DNA of 58,290 bases from Solirubrobacterales bacterium (GCA_003133565.1 PKYB01000047.1:1-58290), one strand, 5' to 3'. Positions 1 through 12,007 are shown, counted from the stretch's first letter. Made by a program: numbers and translations. Notes: a model not told the origin generated them from the letters alone.

Positions 1-51
<51 letters not shown>

Positions 52-67
52 GTTGCAGGGCGCGATT

Positions 68-991
68 CTAGCGGGGGTCGGCAGCGTGCAGGCGCCGCGC
101 GAGCTCGAGTGCCTCGTGCGGCGAGGAGAAAGTGAGCTCGGCGCGATAGGTACCACCGCGCGCGACGGCGACGTGCACGTCGGCACCAAGCGCGCTCGCC
201 AGCGCATCTGCGATCACCGCGCACGCCTCGGCCTGGTCCGGGTGGGGTGCTGTCGTTCTCTCCTTCGCGCCCCCGGGCGCGCCGCCGCGCTGGTTGCTCT
301 CACGGGCTTGTTGCTCGAGTGTTCTGACCGACCACTGCTCGCGGGCGGCGCGGCGGGCGAGTGTCCGCCGGGCATCGTGATCGTTTGCGAGCAGCAGTGC
401 CCGGCCGTGGCCCTCGCTGAGGCCCCTTTGTTCGAGAAGCTCCAACGTTTCGTCGGGGAGATCCAGCAGGCGCAGGAGGTTTGACACGGCGACGCGGCTG
501 CGGCCGATACGCAGGCCGACCTCCTCGCGCGAAAGCCCCAGCTCCTCAACGAGGGCTGCACAGGCGCGCGCTTCATCGACCGGGTTGAGGTCCTCGCGCG
601 CCATGTTCTCGATTAGCGCGAGCTCCAGCGACGCGGCGTCATCGCGCGGCCGCACGAGCGCCGGAATCAGTTCGATGCCCGCGAGCTGGGCGGCTCGCCA
701 CCGCCGCTCGCCCGCGATCAGCTCGTATTTGCCGCCGGGCATCGGCCGCACCAAAATCGGCTGCAGCATGCCACGCGACTGCAGCGAGCCGGCCAGCGCG
801 GCCAGCGTGTCGTCGTCGAAATGACGTCGTGGCTGGTGGGGGTTAGGCGCTATCAGCTCCACTGATAGCTGGCGCAGATCATCGCGGTCGCTGTGAGGTG
901 TCGACGACACCGAAAGGATCGCCGAGAGGCCGCGCCCCATGCCGCGCTGGCGGCCGTCGGAGTCGGGCGAGGTGCCCGGCCAGCTAGCCAT
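68..991 (-). CDS. parB: Chromosome partitioning protein ParB
   Basis: ParB is the CTP-dependent clamp that loads at parS and works with ParA to segregate the origin. The 307-residue protein shows the usual N-terminal GRGLSAIL (about 19-26), the ParB/Srx motif GERRWRA (94-100), box II ENMAREDLNPVDEA (129-142) and a helix-turn-helix around 152-177. A C-terminal dimerisation region follows. The start at 991 overlaps the parA stop (ATGGCTAG), suggesting translational coupling. An internal ATG at 940, directly before GRGLSA, is the alternative. It is the last protein gene of the minus-strand arm. Confidence 0.93.
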   Translation of the reverse strand: MASWPGTSPDSDGRQRGMGRGLSAILSVSSTPHSDRDDLRQLSVELIAPNPHQPRRHFDDDTLAALAGSLQSRGMLQPILVRPMPGGKYELIAGERRWRAAQLAGIELIPALVRPRDDAASLELALIENMAREDLNPVDEARACAALVEELGLSREEVGLRIGRSRVAVSNLLRLLDLPDETLELLEQRGLSEGHGRALLLANDHDARRTLARRAAREQWSVRTLEQQARESNQRGGAPGGAKERTTAPHPDQAEACAVIADALASALGADVHVAVARGGTYRAELTFSSPHEALELARRLHAADPR

Positions 992-1739
992 CGCCGGCAA
1001 CCTCCCGCGCCAGCGCCACGTAGGCATCCGAGCCCGCGCAGAACGGGGCGTGGAGCGTCACCGGGACACCAAAGCTCGGCGCCTCGCTGAGGCGGATGTT
1101 GCGCGGTATCACCGTGTCAAAGACGAGTCCCGGGAAGTGCTCGCGGACGTCTCGTTCGACGTCCCGACCGAGGCGCGTGCGGTTGTCGTGCATCGTCAGA
1201 AGCAAGCCGCCGACGCTGAGGCGCGGGTTGAACTCGCGCTGGATAAGGCCGATCGTGTCCAGCACCTGCGCGAGCCCTTCGAGGGCGAAGTACTCGGTCT
1301 GCACCGGCACGATCACGCTGTCGGCGGCGACCAGCGCGTTTACCGTGAGCGGGCCGAGCGAGGGCGGGCAGTCGATCAGGACGAACGAAAACCGTTCGCG
1401 CAGTGGGGCAAGCGCGTCGTGCAGGCGGCGCTCGGATCCGGGCACTGTTGGCAGCTCGACGGATGCGCCCACCAAGCCGCTGCCCGCGGGCATCAACCAC
1501 AGCCTGTCGACCGGGGTCTCGTGGATAGCCTGCTCAGCATCGCACGCGCCACAGAGGACGTCGTAGACGTTTGGCGACAGCGCGCGGGGCTGTCCGAGCC
1601 CGACCGTCGCATTGGCCTGCGGGTCGATGTCGACGATCAGTGCACGGTGCCCGGCCGCTGCCACCGCGGCCGCAAGGTTGACGGCTGTCGTCGTCTTGCC
1701 AACCCCACCCTTCTGATTCGCGATCGCGAACACGCCCAC
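984..1739 (-). CDS. parA: Chromosome partitioning ATPase ParA/Soj
   Basis: A Walker-type partition ATPase that makes a nucleoid-bound gradient to move ParB-parS. It carries the deviant Walker A KGGVGKTTT near residue 10, the DIDPQAN segment, and Walker B-like FVLIDCPPS. From the GTG at 1739 it has 251 residues, a normal ParA/MinD length. The start is uncertain: a second GTG is at 1733, and the frame stays open upstream to a GTG at 1889, just after the rsmG stop. That would add a roughly 50-residue Arg-rich extension, and no convincing ribosome binding site settles the question. The 155 bases up to rsmG show nothing else I recognise. Confidence 0.93.
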   Translation of the reverse strand: MGVFAIANQKGGVGKTTTAVNLAAAVAAAGHRALIVDIDPQANATVGLGQPRALSPNVYDVLCGACDAEQAIHETPVDRLWLMPAGSGLVGASVELPTVPGSERRLHDALAPLRERFSFVLIDCPPSLGPLTVNALVAADSVIVPVQTEYFALEGLAQVLDTIGLIQREFNPRLSVGGLLLTMHDNRTRLGRDVERDVREHFPGLVFDTVIPRNIRLSEAPSFGVPVTLHAPFCAGSDAYVALAREVAGDG

Positions 1740-1894
1740 ATCGGACAACTTAGCGGTCCGTGCTGCGCTGCCGCGACTCAGTGCCGCCGGCGCGCGCCGT
1801 GAGCGCGCGGCGACGCCGCGCCCAACCAGGCCTGGCTGTGGGCGCTCCGACCGCTCCAAAACCTCGGCGCTGCGGGCTCTTGGGCTCACGAGTG

Positions 1895-2593
1895 CTATCC
1901 GCGTGACCGCTTGCGCGCCACACCGGGCCGGCGAGGGAACCGGGCCGGGGTTTCCGCAACCTTTGCGTACATGACGAGGCGGCGATCCACGCTGCCAGCA
2001 TAGGGTTCCGTTCGGACCGTACCGGCCGCCTCCAGGCCGGTTTCCGCGGCCGCCGCCGTGCCGGCGCGCAGCTCGGCCTCGCTCACGGCGCCTTTCCACG
2101 CCACCAGCGTTCCGCCGAGCACCAGCAACGGCGCGGCGTACTCACACAACAGCGCAAGGGGCCCGACAGCCCGCGCGGTCACGAGATCCTGGCCGACCAG
2201 CCCCTCATCCCAAGATTCCACGCGGGAGCGCACCACCGAAACATTCTCGGCCTGCACCACTACCCGGGCGCGCTCGAGGAACTCGCACTTGCGCCCGGCG
2301 CTTTCGACCAGCGTCACGCGCGCGACGGGCAGCGCGATCGCCAGTACAAGTCCCGGGAATCCCGCGCCCGAACCGACGTCGGCGATCGTGCGCGCGTCGC
2401 GCACCGCCGGCAGATCGACAGCGCTCAACGAGTCGGCGAGATGGACGTCCACCGCCCGCTCTGGCTCGCTGACCGCGGTCGGCGCGTGAGGGTCGCCGGC
2501 CAGGTGCTCGAGCAACGCCAGCAAGCGCGGGCCTGCGGCCGGCTGCAGTCCGTGGCGCTGCGCGAGCTGCTCGACGCGCTCGGCGACGCTCAC
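1895..2593 (-). CDS. rsmG: 16S rRNA (guanine-N7) methyltransferase RsmG/GidB
   Basis: RsmG methylates N7 of G527 in 16S rRNA, using S-adenosylmethionine; loss gives low-level streptomycin resistance in known species. The 232-residue protein has the SAM-binding motif ADVGSGAGFPG near residue 70, followed by LVESAGRKCEFL and the ARAV segment typical of GidB. The GTG start overlaps the stop of the upstream LAGLIDADG-like gene (GTGA), so the two are probably translated in series. The position next to parAB is the classic gidB-parA-parB arrangement. Confidence 0.95.
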   Translation of the reverse strand: MSVAERVEQLAQRHGLQPAAGPRLLALLEHLAGDPHAPTAVSEPERAVDVHLADSLSAVDLPAVRDARTIADVGSGAGFPGLVLAIALPVARVTLVESAGRKCEFLERARVVVQAENVSVVRSRVESWDEGLVGQDLVTARAVGPLALLCEYAAPLLVLGGTLVAWKGAVSEAELRAGTAAAAETGLEAAGTVRTEPYAGSVDRRLVMYAKVAETPARFPRRPGVARKRSRG

Positions 2594-2946
2594 GCGGCGC
2601 GGCGGATTCGCGCGATGTAGTCGGCGTAGCGCTCGCGCATCTCGGCTAGACGGCCTGTCGCATAGGCGTCCAGATCCGGCGTAATGCGCGACTCCAGGAG
2701 CGGCAGTACGTCCTCAACAAGCGCGACGCCGCGGGCCATCCACTGGTAGTAGCTGCGCCCGCCGTGCCCGTAAGGGCCGTAGAGCCGGCTGCGCGGAAAG
2801 CGCTCAATCAGCCAGCGAAAGAGGGCCTCGTGGCGTACATGCATTCGCAGCGTCACCTGGGGCTGCTTGCCATCACCGCCGAATGAGCCCTCGCCGATCA
2901 GTATCCCGGTGACTACTCCCTCTTCGAAAGGCGTCAGCGCGACCAC
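2590..2946 (-). CDS. Stand-alone LAGLIDADG-like protein
   Basis: A 118-residue protein whose N-terminus (about 11-24) reads GVVTGILIGEGSFGGDG, matching the helix and GEGSF turn of LAGLIDADG homing endonucleases. A beta-strand-like stretch follows (VTLRMHVRHEALFRWL), then YYQW and a C-terminal helix. The catalytic-type acidic residue of GEG is kept; the preceding conserved Asp is Ile. A single motif implies a homodimer if folded in this family. It is not inside an intron or intein: it occupies its own slot between jag and rsmG, overlapping rsmG by GTGA. This suggests a domesticated DNA- or RNA-binding role. The start GTG has no strong ribosome binding site. Family assignment is by motif only. 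Confidence 0.7.
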   Translation of the reverse strand: MVALTPFEEGVVTGILIGEGSFGGDGKQPQVTLRMHVRHEALFRWLIERFPRSRLYGPYGHGGRSYYQWMARGVALVEDVLPLLESRITPDLDAYATGRLAEMRERYADYIARIRRAA

Positions 2947-2977
2947 GCCGGCGAGTGTCGCAGGTTTGGCGGATGTT

Positions 2978-3004
2978 GTTTCACCGCCGAGAAAAACGTG
3001 AAAC
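2978..3004. promoter_or_regulatory. Split parS-like inverted repeat
   Basis: GTTTCAC at 2978-2984 and its exact inverse GTGAAAC at 2998-3004 are the two arms of the canonical parS palindrome (TGTTTCACGTGAAACA), here separated by 13 bases instead of adjoining. It lies in the short gap between jag and the LAGLIDADG-like gene, about 2 kb from parB. Whether ParB binds a split site is inference; a chance repeat or an operator is possible. Confidence 0.4.
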
Positions 3005-3019
3005 GAGGCCGCCTCGCGC

Positions 3020-3490
3020 TCAGGCCCCGGCTGGCGTGACGATCAGGCGGCGGTTCGGTTCGTCTCCCTCACTGTACGTGCCAACATCGCCGCGATCGCG
3101 CAGGTACTCGTGAACAAAGCGCCGCTCGGTTGCCGGCATCGGCGACAGGGCGACCTCTCGTCGCTCGGCGACCGCGGTCAGCACTGCGCGGTCGGCCTCC
3201 CCGCGCAACTCCACTTCGCGCCGCTCGCGATAGCCCCCCGCGTCAACGACAACCCGGAGTCCCTCTCCGCCGCGCAGCACGATTCGCTGCGCGAGGTGCT
3301 GCACCGCGTCGATCACGGTGCCGCGCTCGCCGACCACGGACTCCACGTCGGCGCCGGTGATGGTGCCGCGCAGCACCCCGTCCAGCTCTTCAACCACGAC
3401 CTCGGCGTCGAGTCCGAAGGCGTCGATAAGGGTCGCCAGCACCTCGCGCAGCGCCTCCTCCGGAGCCGGCCCTGTGTCGTCGATCGTCAT
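3020..3490 (-). CDS. jag: Jag/KhpB RNA-binding protein (KH and R3H domains)
   Basis: The 156-residue protein has an N-terminal region, a KH-like domain (TITGADVESVVGERGTVIDAVQHL, residues about 45-70) and a C-terminal R3H domain with ERRFVHEYL near 120. This is the SpoIIIJ-associated/KhpB family, which binds RNA and affects cell division and wall synthesis in Gram-positives. The ATG at 3490 lies 28 bases after the yidC stop, matching the conserved yidC-jag pairing. The N-terminal Jag-N domain of firmicutes appears to be absent or very short. Confidence 0.9.
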   Translation of the reverse strand: MTIDDTGPAPEEALREVLATLIDAFGLDAEVVVEELDGVLRGTITGADVESVVGERGTVIDAVQHLAQRIVLRGGEGLRVVVDAGGYRERREVELRGEADRAVLTAVAERREVALSPMPATERRFVHEYLRDRGDVGTYSEGDEPNRRLIVTPAGA

Positions 3491-3518
3491 CCGGCGATCC
3501 GCGCCTCGCTCACGAGCG

Positions 3519-4412
3519 TCAGCGCCGCCGGCCTGAGCGTTTCTTGCGCTTCCGTGGCGGTTGGCGCGGCGGCCCGCTGCGCGCCGCCGGACTCGTCCGC
3601 ACGGCCGTTCGCACCACGCCCTCGGTGGCACGCCCGTTGGTACTCGCGCCGGCGGTCGCTACGGCCAGCGGCGGCGGCGTACCCGCGCGGCGGCGGATGA
3701 ACCACTGCAGGGGGATCTGCGTCATGTTTGTCGTGATCCAGTAGAGCAGCAGCCCGGCGGCGAACTGGAGGATGAAGATCGTGAACACGAACGGCAATCC
3801 GAGCATCATCAGGCGCTGGTTACGGTCCATCGCCGCGGTCGAGAAGTACGACGTCACCACCATCGAACCGACGTAGAGCACCACCAGCACGCCGAGCACC
3901 CAGCCCTGCGCCTTCGCCGTGATGTCGGGAATGAACAAAAAGGCACCCGAGTGGGCCAACACCGAACTGCAGCCATGCTTGGCAGTCTGCGCCGATGTTA
4001 TGTAGCCATGAGCCTTCAGTGCCGGTCCGCAGATCTTCTTCTTCAAGTCGGTTCGCAGCATGTAGATCAGCGACACGAACACCGGCAACTGGACCAGCAT
4101 CGGCAAGCAGGAGGCGAGCGGATTGACGCCGTTCTCCTTGTAGTACTTCATCGTCTCCTCGCTGAGACGTTGCTTGTCGTCCTTGTACTTCGCCTGCAGC
4201 TTCTTGAGCTCCGGGGCGTGGATCTGCATCTTGGCCATGCCGCGGAATTGCTTGAGCGTGATCGGCAGCGTCACGACACGAATCACGATCGTCAGCCCGA
4301 TGATCGCCCAGCCCCAACTGCCACCGACGACCGAGTGGATGTAGATCAGCACCTGCTCAAAGACCTTGATCAGCGGCCCAAAGGCGTCCTCAATGACGTT
4401 TGCCTGGATCAT
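3519..4412 (-). CDS. yidC: Membrane protein insertase YidC/Oxa1
   Basis: YidC inserts and folds membrane proteins alone or with SecYEG. The 297-residue protein begins with a first membrane helix ([20 protein letters not shown]) holding the conserved hydrophilic-groove arginine. A charged cytoplasmic hairpin follows ([29 protein letters not shown]), then helices at [29 protein letters not shown] and [18 protein letters not shown]. The C-terminus is Arg/Lys-rich ([11 protein letters not shown]), as in actinobacterial YidC proteins that contact the ribosome. Its ATG overlaps the yidD stop. Confidence 0.95.
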   Translation of the reverse strand: MIQANVIEDAFGPLIKVFEQVLIYIHSVVGGSWGWAIIGLTIVIRVVTLPITLKQFRGMAKMQIHAPELKKLQAKYKDDKQRLSEETMKYYKENGVNPLASCLPMLVQLPVFVSLIYMLRTDLKKKICGPALKAHGYITSAQTAKHGCSSVLAHSGAFLFIPDITAKAQGWVLGVLVVLYVGSMVVTSYFSTAAMDRNQRLMMLGLPFVFTIFILQFAAGLLLYWITTNMTQIPLQWFIRRRAGTPPPLAVATAGASTNGRATEGVVRTAVRTSPAARSGPPRQPPRKRKKRSGRRR

Positions 4413-4690
4413 GGGAAGGTCTTCGTGCCCTCGGTGCTCGGGCGTGTGAGGTCGCGAAACAGATGTTGCGCCGCGACGGGGTCAAAGCCGCCGTCGCTCC
4501 ACGGGTTGCAGCGCAGCAGCCGCCAGCCGGCGAGCACGAGCCCGCGGAGTATGCCGAACTCGCGGATTGCCTGCACCGCATAGCGCGAGCAGCTCGGCTC
4601 GTAACGGCAACGCGGGCCGAGAGCCGGCGAGATCACCCTTTGGTAGAGGATTAGGGGTGCCACTGCGATTTCGCGGCCGATGCGCTTCAC
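4409..4690 (-). CDS. yidD: Membrane protein insertion efficiency factor YidD
   Basis: A 93-residue YidD family protein. The N-terminal amphipathic helix ([13 protein letters not shown]) and the cysteine-rich signature [16 protein letters not shown] are intact, followed by [18 protein letters not shown]. YidD associates with the inner membrane and helps YidC-dependent insertion. It overlaps rnpA upstream and yidC downstream by four bases each, so the three are probably one translational unit. Confidence 0.95.
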   Translation of the reverse strand: MKRIGREIAVAPLILYQRVISPALGPRCRYEPSCSRYAVQAIREFGILRGLVLAGWRLLRCNPWSDGGFDPVAAQHLFRDLTRPSTEGTKTFP

Positions 4691-5079
4691 GACGATGCGC
4701 CGCCTTCGTGGTGGGCTTTTGCAAGCAACTCCTCGAGCGCGCCGCCGATTCCCTCGAGGCCACGCGTCGTCGCGAGCTCCAACGCCGCGGCGCGAGCCAC
4801 GAGGACGACGTCCTGGCCCGGCTGGATTGCCTGCCCCTGCGCCGTGCAGGCCTCCCGCAGCAGTCGTTTGACGTGGTTGCGCTCCACCGCGCCCCCAACC
4901 TTGCGCCCGACCGACAGGCCGACGCGCGACGGCCCGTCGCCCTGGCGTGGGAACGTGTACAGCACGAGGTAGCGGTTGGCCACCGAGCGACCCTGTCTGT
5001 ACACGCGGTCGAACTCCGCGCTACGTGACAGTCGCCCCGTCGGACGCCGCGAGGCAGTGCCGTGCTGGCGCTCGGCCAC
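4687..5079 (-). CDS. rnpA: Ribonuclease P protein component
   Basis: RnpA is the basic protein subunit of RNase P, which matures tRNA 5' ends. The 130-residue protein has [16 protein letters not shown], the central [23 protein letters not shown] (an RNR-type motif with His in place of the second Arg), and the VVLVARAAA strand. The GTG start shares one base with the rpmH stop (TAGTG). A short hydrophilic tail follows the conserved fold. Confidence 0.95.
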   Translation of the reverse strand: MAERQHGTASRRPTGRLSRSAEFDRVYRQGRSVANRYLVLYTFPRQGDGPSRVGLSVGRKVGGAVERNHVKRLLREACTAQGQAIQPGQDVVLVARAAALELATTRGLEGIGGALEELLAKAHHEGGASS

Positions 5080-5213
5080 TAGGTGGTGAGTCGCTTGCGG
5101 CCCTTGGCGCGGCGGCGCTTCAGCGTCAACTGTCCGGCGCGCGTGCGCATGCGGGCGCGGAACCCGTGCGTGCGGGCGCGCTTACGCTTCTTCGGCTGGT
5201 AGGTGCGCTTCAT
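5079..5213 (-). CDS. rpmH: 50S ribosomal protein L34
   Basis: A 44-residue very basic protein starting [19 protein letters not shown] and ending KGRKRLTT, a near-perfect L34. It is the first gene of the minus-strand arm and lies opposite dnaA, the classic rpmH-dnaA organisation that marks the origin region. A minus-strand -10-like element is 42 bases upstream. Confidence 0.98.
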   Translation of the reverse strand: MKRTYQPKKRKRARTHGFRARMRTRAGQLTLKRRRAKGRKRLTT

Positions 5214-5254
5214 CGCCAGGCGCGCGGCGGTCAGATCTCGCCGCAGTCGGAGCC

Positions 5255-5260
5255 AGTATA
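5255..5260 (-). promoter_or_regulatory. Putative -10 element for rpmH
   Basis: TATACT on the minus strand, about 42 bases upstream of the rpmH start. No good -35 hexamer is seen at the expected distance, so this rests on the -10 alone. Confidence 0.35.
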
Positions 5261-5349
5261 GCGGGCCGACGGTCGCGCTCCCGCGCCTGCGACGCCACCC
5301 GTTTTTCCCGCCAAATGCGCTCTGCCAAGCAAGCGACGGCAGCACGCGT

Positions 5350-5387
5350 TGGTATATTCGCCCGCTCCGGGGATTAGCCGGATCCCC
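5350..5387 (+). promoter_or_regulatory. Putative dnaA promoter and leader hairpin
   Basis: TGGTATATT at 5350-5358 matches an extended -10 (TGn plus TATATT). Just downstream GGGGAT (5369-5374) can pair with ATCCCC (5382-5387) across a seven-base loop, near the expected transcript 5' end. The rest of the 5214-5433 gap shows no consensus DnaA box. A GGGAGGA at 5416-5422 precedes the dnaA GTG by 11 bases. Confidence 0.45.
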
Positions 5388-5433
5388 CATTAACTGTGAT
5401 GAGCCGACCCATGACGGGAGGACGGCGCGCGTC

Positions 5434-6756
5434 GTGTCGGGCAACCTCGAGCAGACCTGGCAGGAAATTCAACTCGCACTCCGCGAGTCTGTTGGGGAGC
5501 GCGCTTACGGGCTTTGGCTTGCGCCCCTGCGCTGCGTTGGTCTCGAGGGCGACACGCTCGTTCTCGCCGGGCCACCAGAGGTCCTCGCCTGGGCCTCCGG
5601 CCGACTCGGTCCGGCATTGCACAGCGCCAGCGCCTCCGTCTTCGGCCGCGCGATCGCGGTGCGCGTCGCACCAGACGACGGCCCCGCCGCAGCCGCGCCT
5701 GCGCCACCGGCGGCCTTTCCCAAGGACACCGGCCCGAACCCCCGCTACACCTTTGAGCAGTTCGTAATCGGCACCTCCAACCGCCTAGCGCACGCCGCAG
5801 CGCTGTCGGTCGCCGAACTGCCGACACAGGCCTACAACCCACTGTTCATCTACGGCCCGCCCGGCCTTGGCAAGACACATCTTCTGCATTCCATCGGCAA
5901 CTACATTCATGCGTTTGGCGGCGGTCTGACCGTGCGCTACGCCACCGCCGAGGACTTCACCAACGCCTTCCTCGCCGCACTCGCCGCACGAGACACCGGG
6001 CAGTTCAAGGCGCGCTTTCGCGGCGTCGACGTGCTGCTGATCGATGACGTGCAGTTTCTCGAGCGCAAGGCGCGGAGTGAAGAGGAGATGTTTCACACCT
6101 TCAACGCGCTGTACGAGGCCGGCAGCCAACTCGTGGTCACCTGTGACCGCCTACCCTCCGACCTCGCCGGCGTCGAGTACCGCCTACGGGAGCGCTTTGC
6201 CTCCGGCCTCGTCACCGACATCGAGCGTCCCGACAACGCAACGCGCGTTGCAATTCTGCGCAAACGAGCGCTCTACGACGGAATCGAGATCAGCGACGAC
6301 GCCCTGGTTTTGCTTGCCGACAGCGTCACGACCAACGTGCGCGCGCTCGAAGGGGCCTTAACGCGCGTGGTTGCTTTCGGCTCGCTTCAGCGTCGCATAC
6401 TCGACAGTTCACTCGTTGCCGAGGCGCTCGCACGCCAAGGCCTAACCATCGCCCTGACCGCACACATCACAATCGCCCAAGTACAGGCAGCGGCATGCGC
6501 CTATTTCAAGCTCAGTGAGAGCGAGCTCCTCTCACGTTCACGTCTCGAACCCATAGCCTGGGCGCGCCAGGCGGCGATGTATCTCTCACGCGAGTTGACA
6601 AGCCACTCACTTCCGCGCATCGGCCGCGAGTTTGGCGCCCGCGACCACACAACAGTTCTTCACGCCTGCCGCCGCGTCGTCGTCCAGATCGCCCGCAACC
6701 CGGCGGCCTTCGCCGACATCGAAGCGCTCACAACAATGCTTTCCTCCTCGGCCTGA
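5434..6756 (+). CDS. dnaA: Chromosomal replication initiator DnaA
   Basis: DnaA-ATP binds origin boxes, melts the duplex and recruits the helicase. The 440-residue protein has domain I (about 1-80), a short Ala/Pro linker (80-100), the AAA+ core with Walker [10 protein letters not shown] (141-149) and Walker B LLIDD (201-205), and C-terminal domain IV. The signature [10 protein letters not shown] in the recognition helix is intact, which predicts ordinary DnaA-box specificity. The GTG at 5434 was chosen because it follows GGGAGGA and gives the usual domain I start. The linker is shorter than in Streptomyces DnaA. Confidence 0.97.
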   Translation: MSGNLEQTWQEIQLALRESVGERAYGLWLAPLRCVGLEGDTLVLAGPPEVLAWASGRLGPALHSASASVFGRAIAVRVAPDDGPAAAAPAPPAAFPKDTGPNPRYTFEQFVIGTSNRLAHAAALSVAELPTQAYNPLFIYGPPGLGKTHLLHSIGNYIHAFGGGLTVRYATAEDFTNAFLAALAARDTGQFKARFRGVDVLLIDDVQFLERKARSEEEMFHTFNALYEAGSQLVVTCDRLPSDLAGVEYRLRERFASGLVTDIERPDNATRVAILRKRALYDGIEISDDALVLLADSVTTNVRALEGALTRVVAFGSLQRRILDSSLVAEALARQGLTIALTAHITIAQVQAAACAYFKLSESELLSRSRLEPIAWARQAAMYLSRELTSHSLPRIGREFGARDHTTVLHACRRVVVQIARNPAAFADIEALTTMLSSSA

Positions 6757-6882
6757 CCACAGGCCTACGCACAGTCCCTCCACACCGAGAGCGCAGCATC
6801 GTCCCCACGACATGGGAGCATGACGGCAATCCACACAAGCTCACACCCCCTACAGCTATGAGGATTCACAACCGTTGTTGAT
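6757..6882. other. Candidate origin region between dnaA and dnaN
   Basis: This 126-base gap lies within 1.5 kb of the point where the two gene arms diverge. It holds four same-strand DnaA-box-like nonamers: CCCTCCACA (6776, 6/9 to TTGTCCACA), TCGTCCCCA (6799, 7/9), CAATCCACA (6827, 7/9 to TTATCCACA) and GGATTCACA (6862, 6/9). No perfect box is visible. A slightly AT-richer end (GTTGTTGATATGAAAG) runs into dnaN. The gap is short for an actinobacterial origin, so the call is tentative. Confidence 0.35.
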
Positions 6883-8013
6883 ATGAAAGTCACTCTCTCC
6901 ACCGCAGCTTTCCTTGGCGAGCTGCAAACAGCCTCACGTGTCGCCTCCTCGCGCAGCGCAGTCCAGGCGCTTTCTGGTGTCCAGCTGGAGGCGGGCGACG
7001 ATGGTCTCGAGCTGCGCGCTACCGACATGGAGGTCGGCCTGCGGCTACAACTGGATGCAACAGTCTCTGTGCCAGGCTCCGTTGTTCTTCCTGCGCGCTT
7101 GCTGCTCGATGTGGTGCGCGCGCTCGCCGGCTCCGAGCTGACCCTGGAGCTGCGCGCCGAGCAGCACGATGTCGAGCTCGTCTGTGGAACCGCCGTTTTC
7201 CACCTGCGCACGCTTCGAGGCGAAGACTTTCCTCGTCTACCCGAGCCGCCTACCGCCGACATTGTCCAACTCGACGCCGCGGCCTTCATCGACACCGTCG
7301 CACGAGTCGCACGGTCGGCTTCGCGTGACGAGACGAGGCCAATACTCACCGGCATCCTCGTGTCGGCGTCAGCCTCTTCACTACGCATGGTCGCGACCGA
7401 CTCCTACCGCCTCAGCGTGAAGACGACGACGCTTGAGACTGCGGTGACGGCGCCATTTGAGGCAAACGTGCCGGCGCGTGCGCTGCAGGAGCTGGCGCGC
7501 ATCGCCCAGCAGGCCGGGGTCGAGCAGATCGGCGTGGCGCGGCTTGAGAACCAAATCGTCTTCAGCCTGGGTGACGCCACCAACGGTGCTGGCAGCGCGG
7601 TGCTGTCTTCGCGGTTGATCGACGGGCAATTCCCCAACTACCAGCAACTCCTCCCGGACAGCGCCGATCACGAGCTGCGCGTTGCACGCGAGGAGCTGAC
7701 GGAGGTGGTCCGGCGCGTCAGCCTGCTGGCGCAGAAGAACGCGCCCCTGCGTCTCGGCTTCAACGACGGCGAGCTCCGCGTATCGGCGCAGACGCCGGAC
7801 GTCGGCGAGGCGCACGAGACGCTGCCGATCCCGTTTGCGGGTGAGCCGTTTGAGATCGGCTTCAACCCGGAATTCTTCCGCGACGGACTCGAGAGTCTCG
7901 AGTCCTCAGAGGTGTTGATCAAGCTGACCAGTCCGCTGCGCCCGGGTCTGATCGAATCCGCTGACGGCAGTGGATTCGTCTATCTGGTCATGCCGATCCG
8001 CCTGGGCACGTGA
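6883..8013 (+). CDS. dnaN: DNA polymerase III sliding clamp (beta subunit)
   Basis: The beta clamp encircles DNA and tethers polymerase III and other partners. The 376-residue protein is full length, with three clamp domains. It starts MKVTLSTAAFLGELQTASRV and ends in the characteristic VYLVMPIRLGT, which forms part of the peptide-binding pocket. The internal segment TDSYRLSVK is the conserved second-domain motif. ATG at 6883; recF follows after six bases. Confidence 0.97.
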   Translation: MKVTLSTAAFLGELQTASRVASSRSAVQALSGVQLEAGDDGLELRATDMEVGLRLQLDATVSVPGSVVLPARLLLDVVRALAGSELTLELRAEQHDVELVCGTAVFHLRTLRGEDFPRLPEPPTADIVQLDAAAFIDTVARVARSASRDETRPILTGILVSASASSLRMVATDSYRLSVKTTTLETAVTAPFEANVPARALQELARIAQQAGVEQIGVARLENQIVFSLGDATNGAGSAVLSSRLIDGQFPNYQQLLPDSADHELRVAREELTEVVRRVSLLAQKNAPLRLGFNDGELRVSAQTPDVGEAHETLPIPFAGEPFEIGFNPEFFRDGLESLESSEVLIKLTSPLRPGLIESADGSGFVYLVMPIRLGT

Positions 8014-8019
8014 ACCGCT

Positions 8020-9122
8020 ATGCAAGTCGAGCGTGTCCGTGTGCGCGACTTCCGCTGCTACGAGGATGCCGAGGTGACGCTGGGTGAAGGACTGACGCTG
8101 GTGCACGGCGCCAACGCCAGCGGCAAGACAAACCTGCTCGAGGCGCTCTATTTCGCCTGCACGGCGCGGTCGTTTCGAACCTCCAACGAGCGCGAGTTGG
8201 TGCGCTTTGGCGCCGCCGCGACGCGTGTCGTACTGGAAGGCTCTGACGAGGACGGCCAGCACGAGATCGCGATCGGCTTCTCGCCGGGAGAACCCAAGCG
8301 CATATCCCTCGACGGCGCCCCACTCGAGCGCCTCCTCGACGCCCCTCACCGGCCGCTCGTCAGCGTCTTTTCGCCGGACCGCCTCGAGCTCATCAAGGGC
8401 GCACCGCGGCTCCGCCGTGCCCACATTGACCAGCTCGTCGCCGCGTTATGGCCGGCTCGCGCGGCGACCAGGCGTAGCTACGGTGAAGCCCTCGCGCAGC
8501 GCAACGCCCTGTTGCAGCGCGTGCGCGCCGGACGAGCCGATGCCCAGTCGCTTCGGCCCTGGGACCTCGAGCTCGCCACACTCGGCCTCGACCTGGCCGC
8601 AAATCGCGAGCGCGCCACGGAGCGGATCGCCGAGCGCTTCGTGAGCCACGCGGAGGACCTTGGTCTGGATGGTGCGCTGACGCTGTCCTATCGCACGCGC
8701 TCGCAGGCGACGGACGCCGAGGGACTTGCCGCGGAGTTTGCCGCGGCGCTACCGAACGATCTTGCCCGTGGCTACAGCACGCACGGACCGCATCGCGACG
8801 ATCTGATCGTGCGCCGCGACCGTCGCGACCTGCGGGCTTACGGTTCGCAGGGCGAACAGCGAGTCGCGCTGCTAGCGCTCCTGATCGCCGAGCGCGACGC
8901 GCTGGCCGCCGAGCGCGATCGTGTGCCGCTGATGTTGCTCGACGACGTGATGAGCGAACTCGATGTGGGGCACCGTGGCCGCCTCGCTGACGCGTTGGTC
9001 AAGCACGGCCAAACCGTGGTTACCACGAGCGAGCTCGAGCACGTCCCGGGCTGGGACGCCGACGACGTCGCGCGTGTTGCCGTCGAGCCGCTGGCACGCA
9101 CGACAGGCGGAGCGCTCACCCG

Positions 9123-9126
<4 letters not shown>
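8020..9126 (+). CDS. recF: DNA replication and repair protein RecF
   Basis: RecF loads RecA at gaps through the RecFOR pathway. The 368-residue SMC-like ATPase has N-terminal MQVERVRVRDFRCYEDAEV, Walker A GANASGKTN (about 29-37), the ABC-type signature region YSTHGPHRDDL, and Walker B LMLLDDVMSELD. The stop overlaps the dciA start by four bases (ATGA). Confidence 0.96.

Positions 9127-12007
<2,881 letters not shown>

Noticed and set aside
5079..5444. Longer rpmH frame starting at 5444
   Set aside because: Residues before MKRTYQPKK are not L34 and overlap the dnaA start and promoters.
6089..6096. TGTTTCAC, a parS half-site, inside dnaA
   Set aside because: It encodes conserved DnaA residues (EMFHTF) and its other half does not match.
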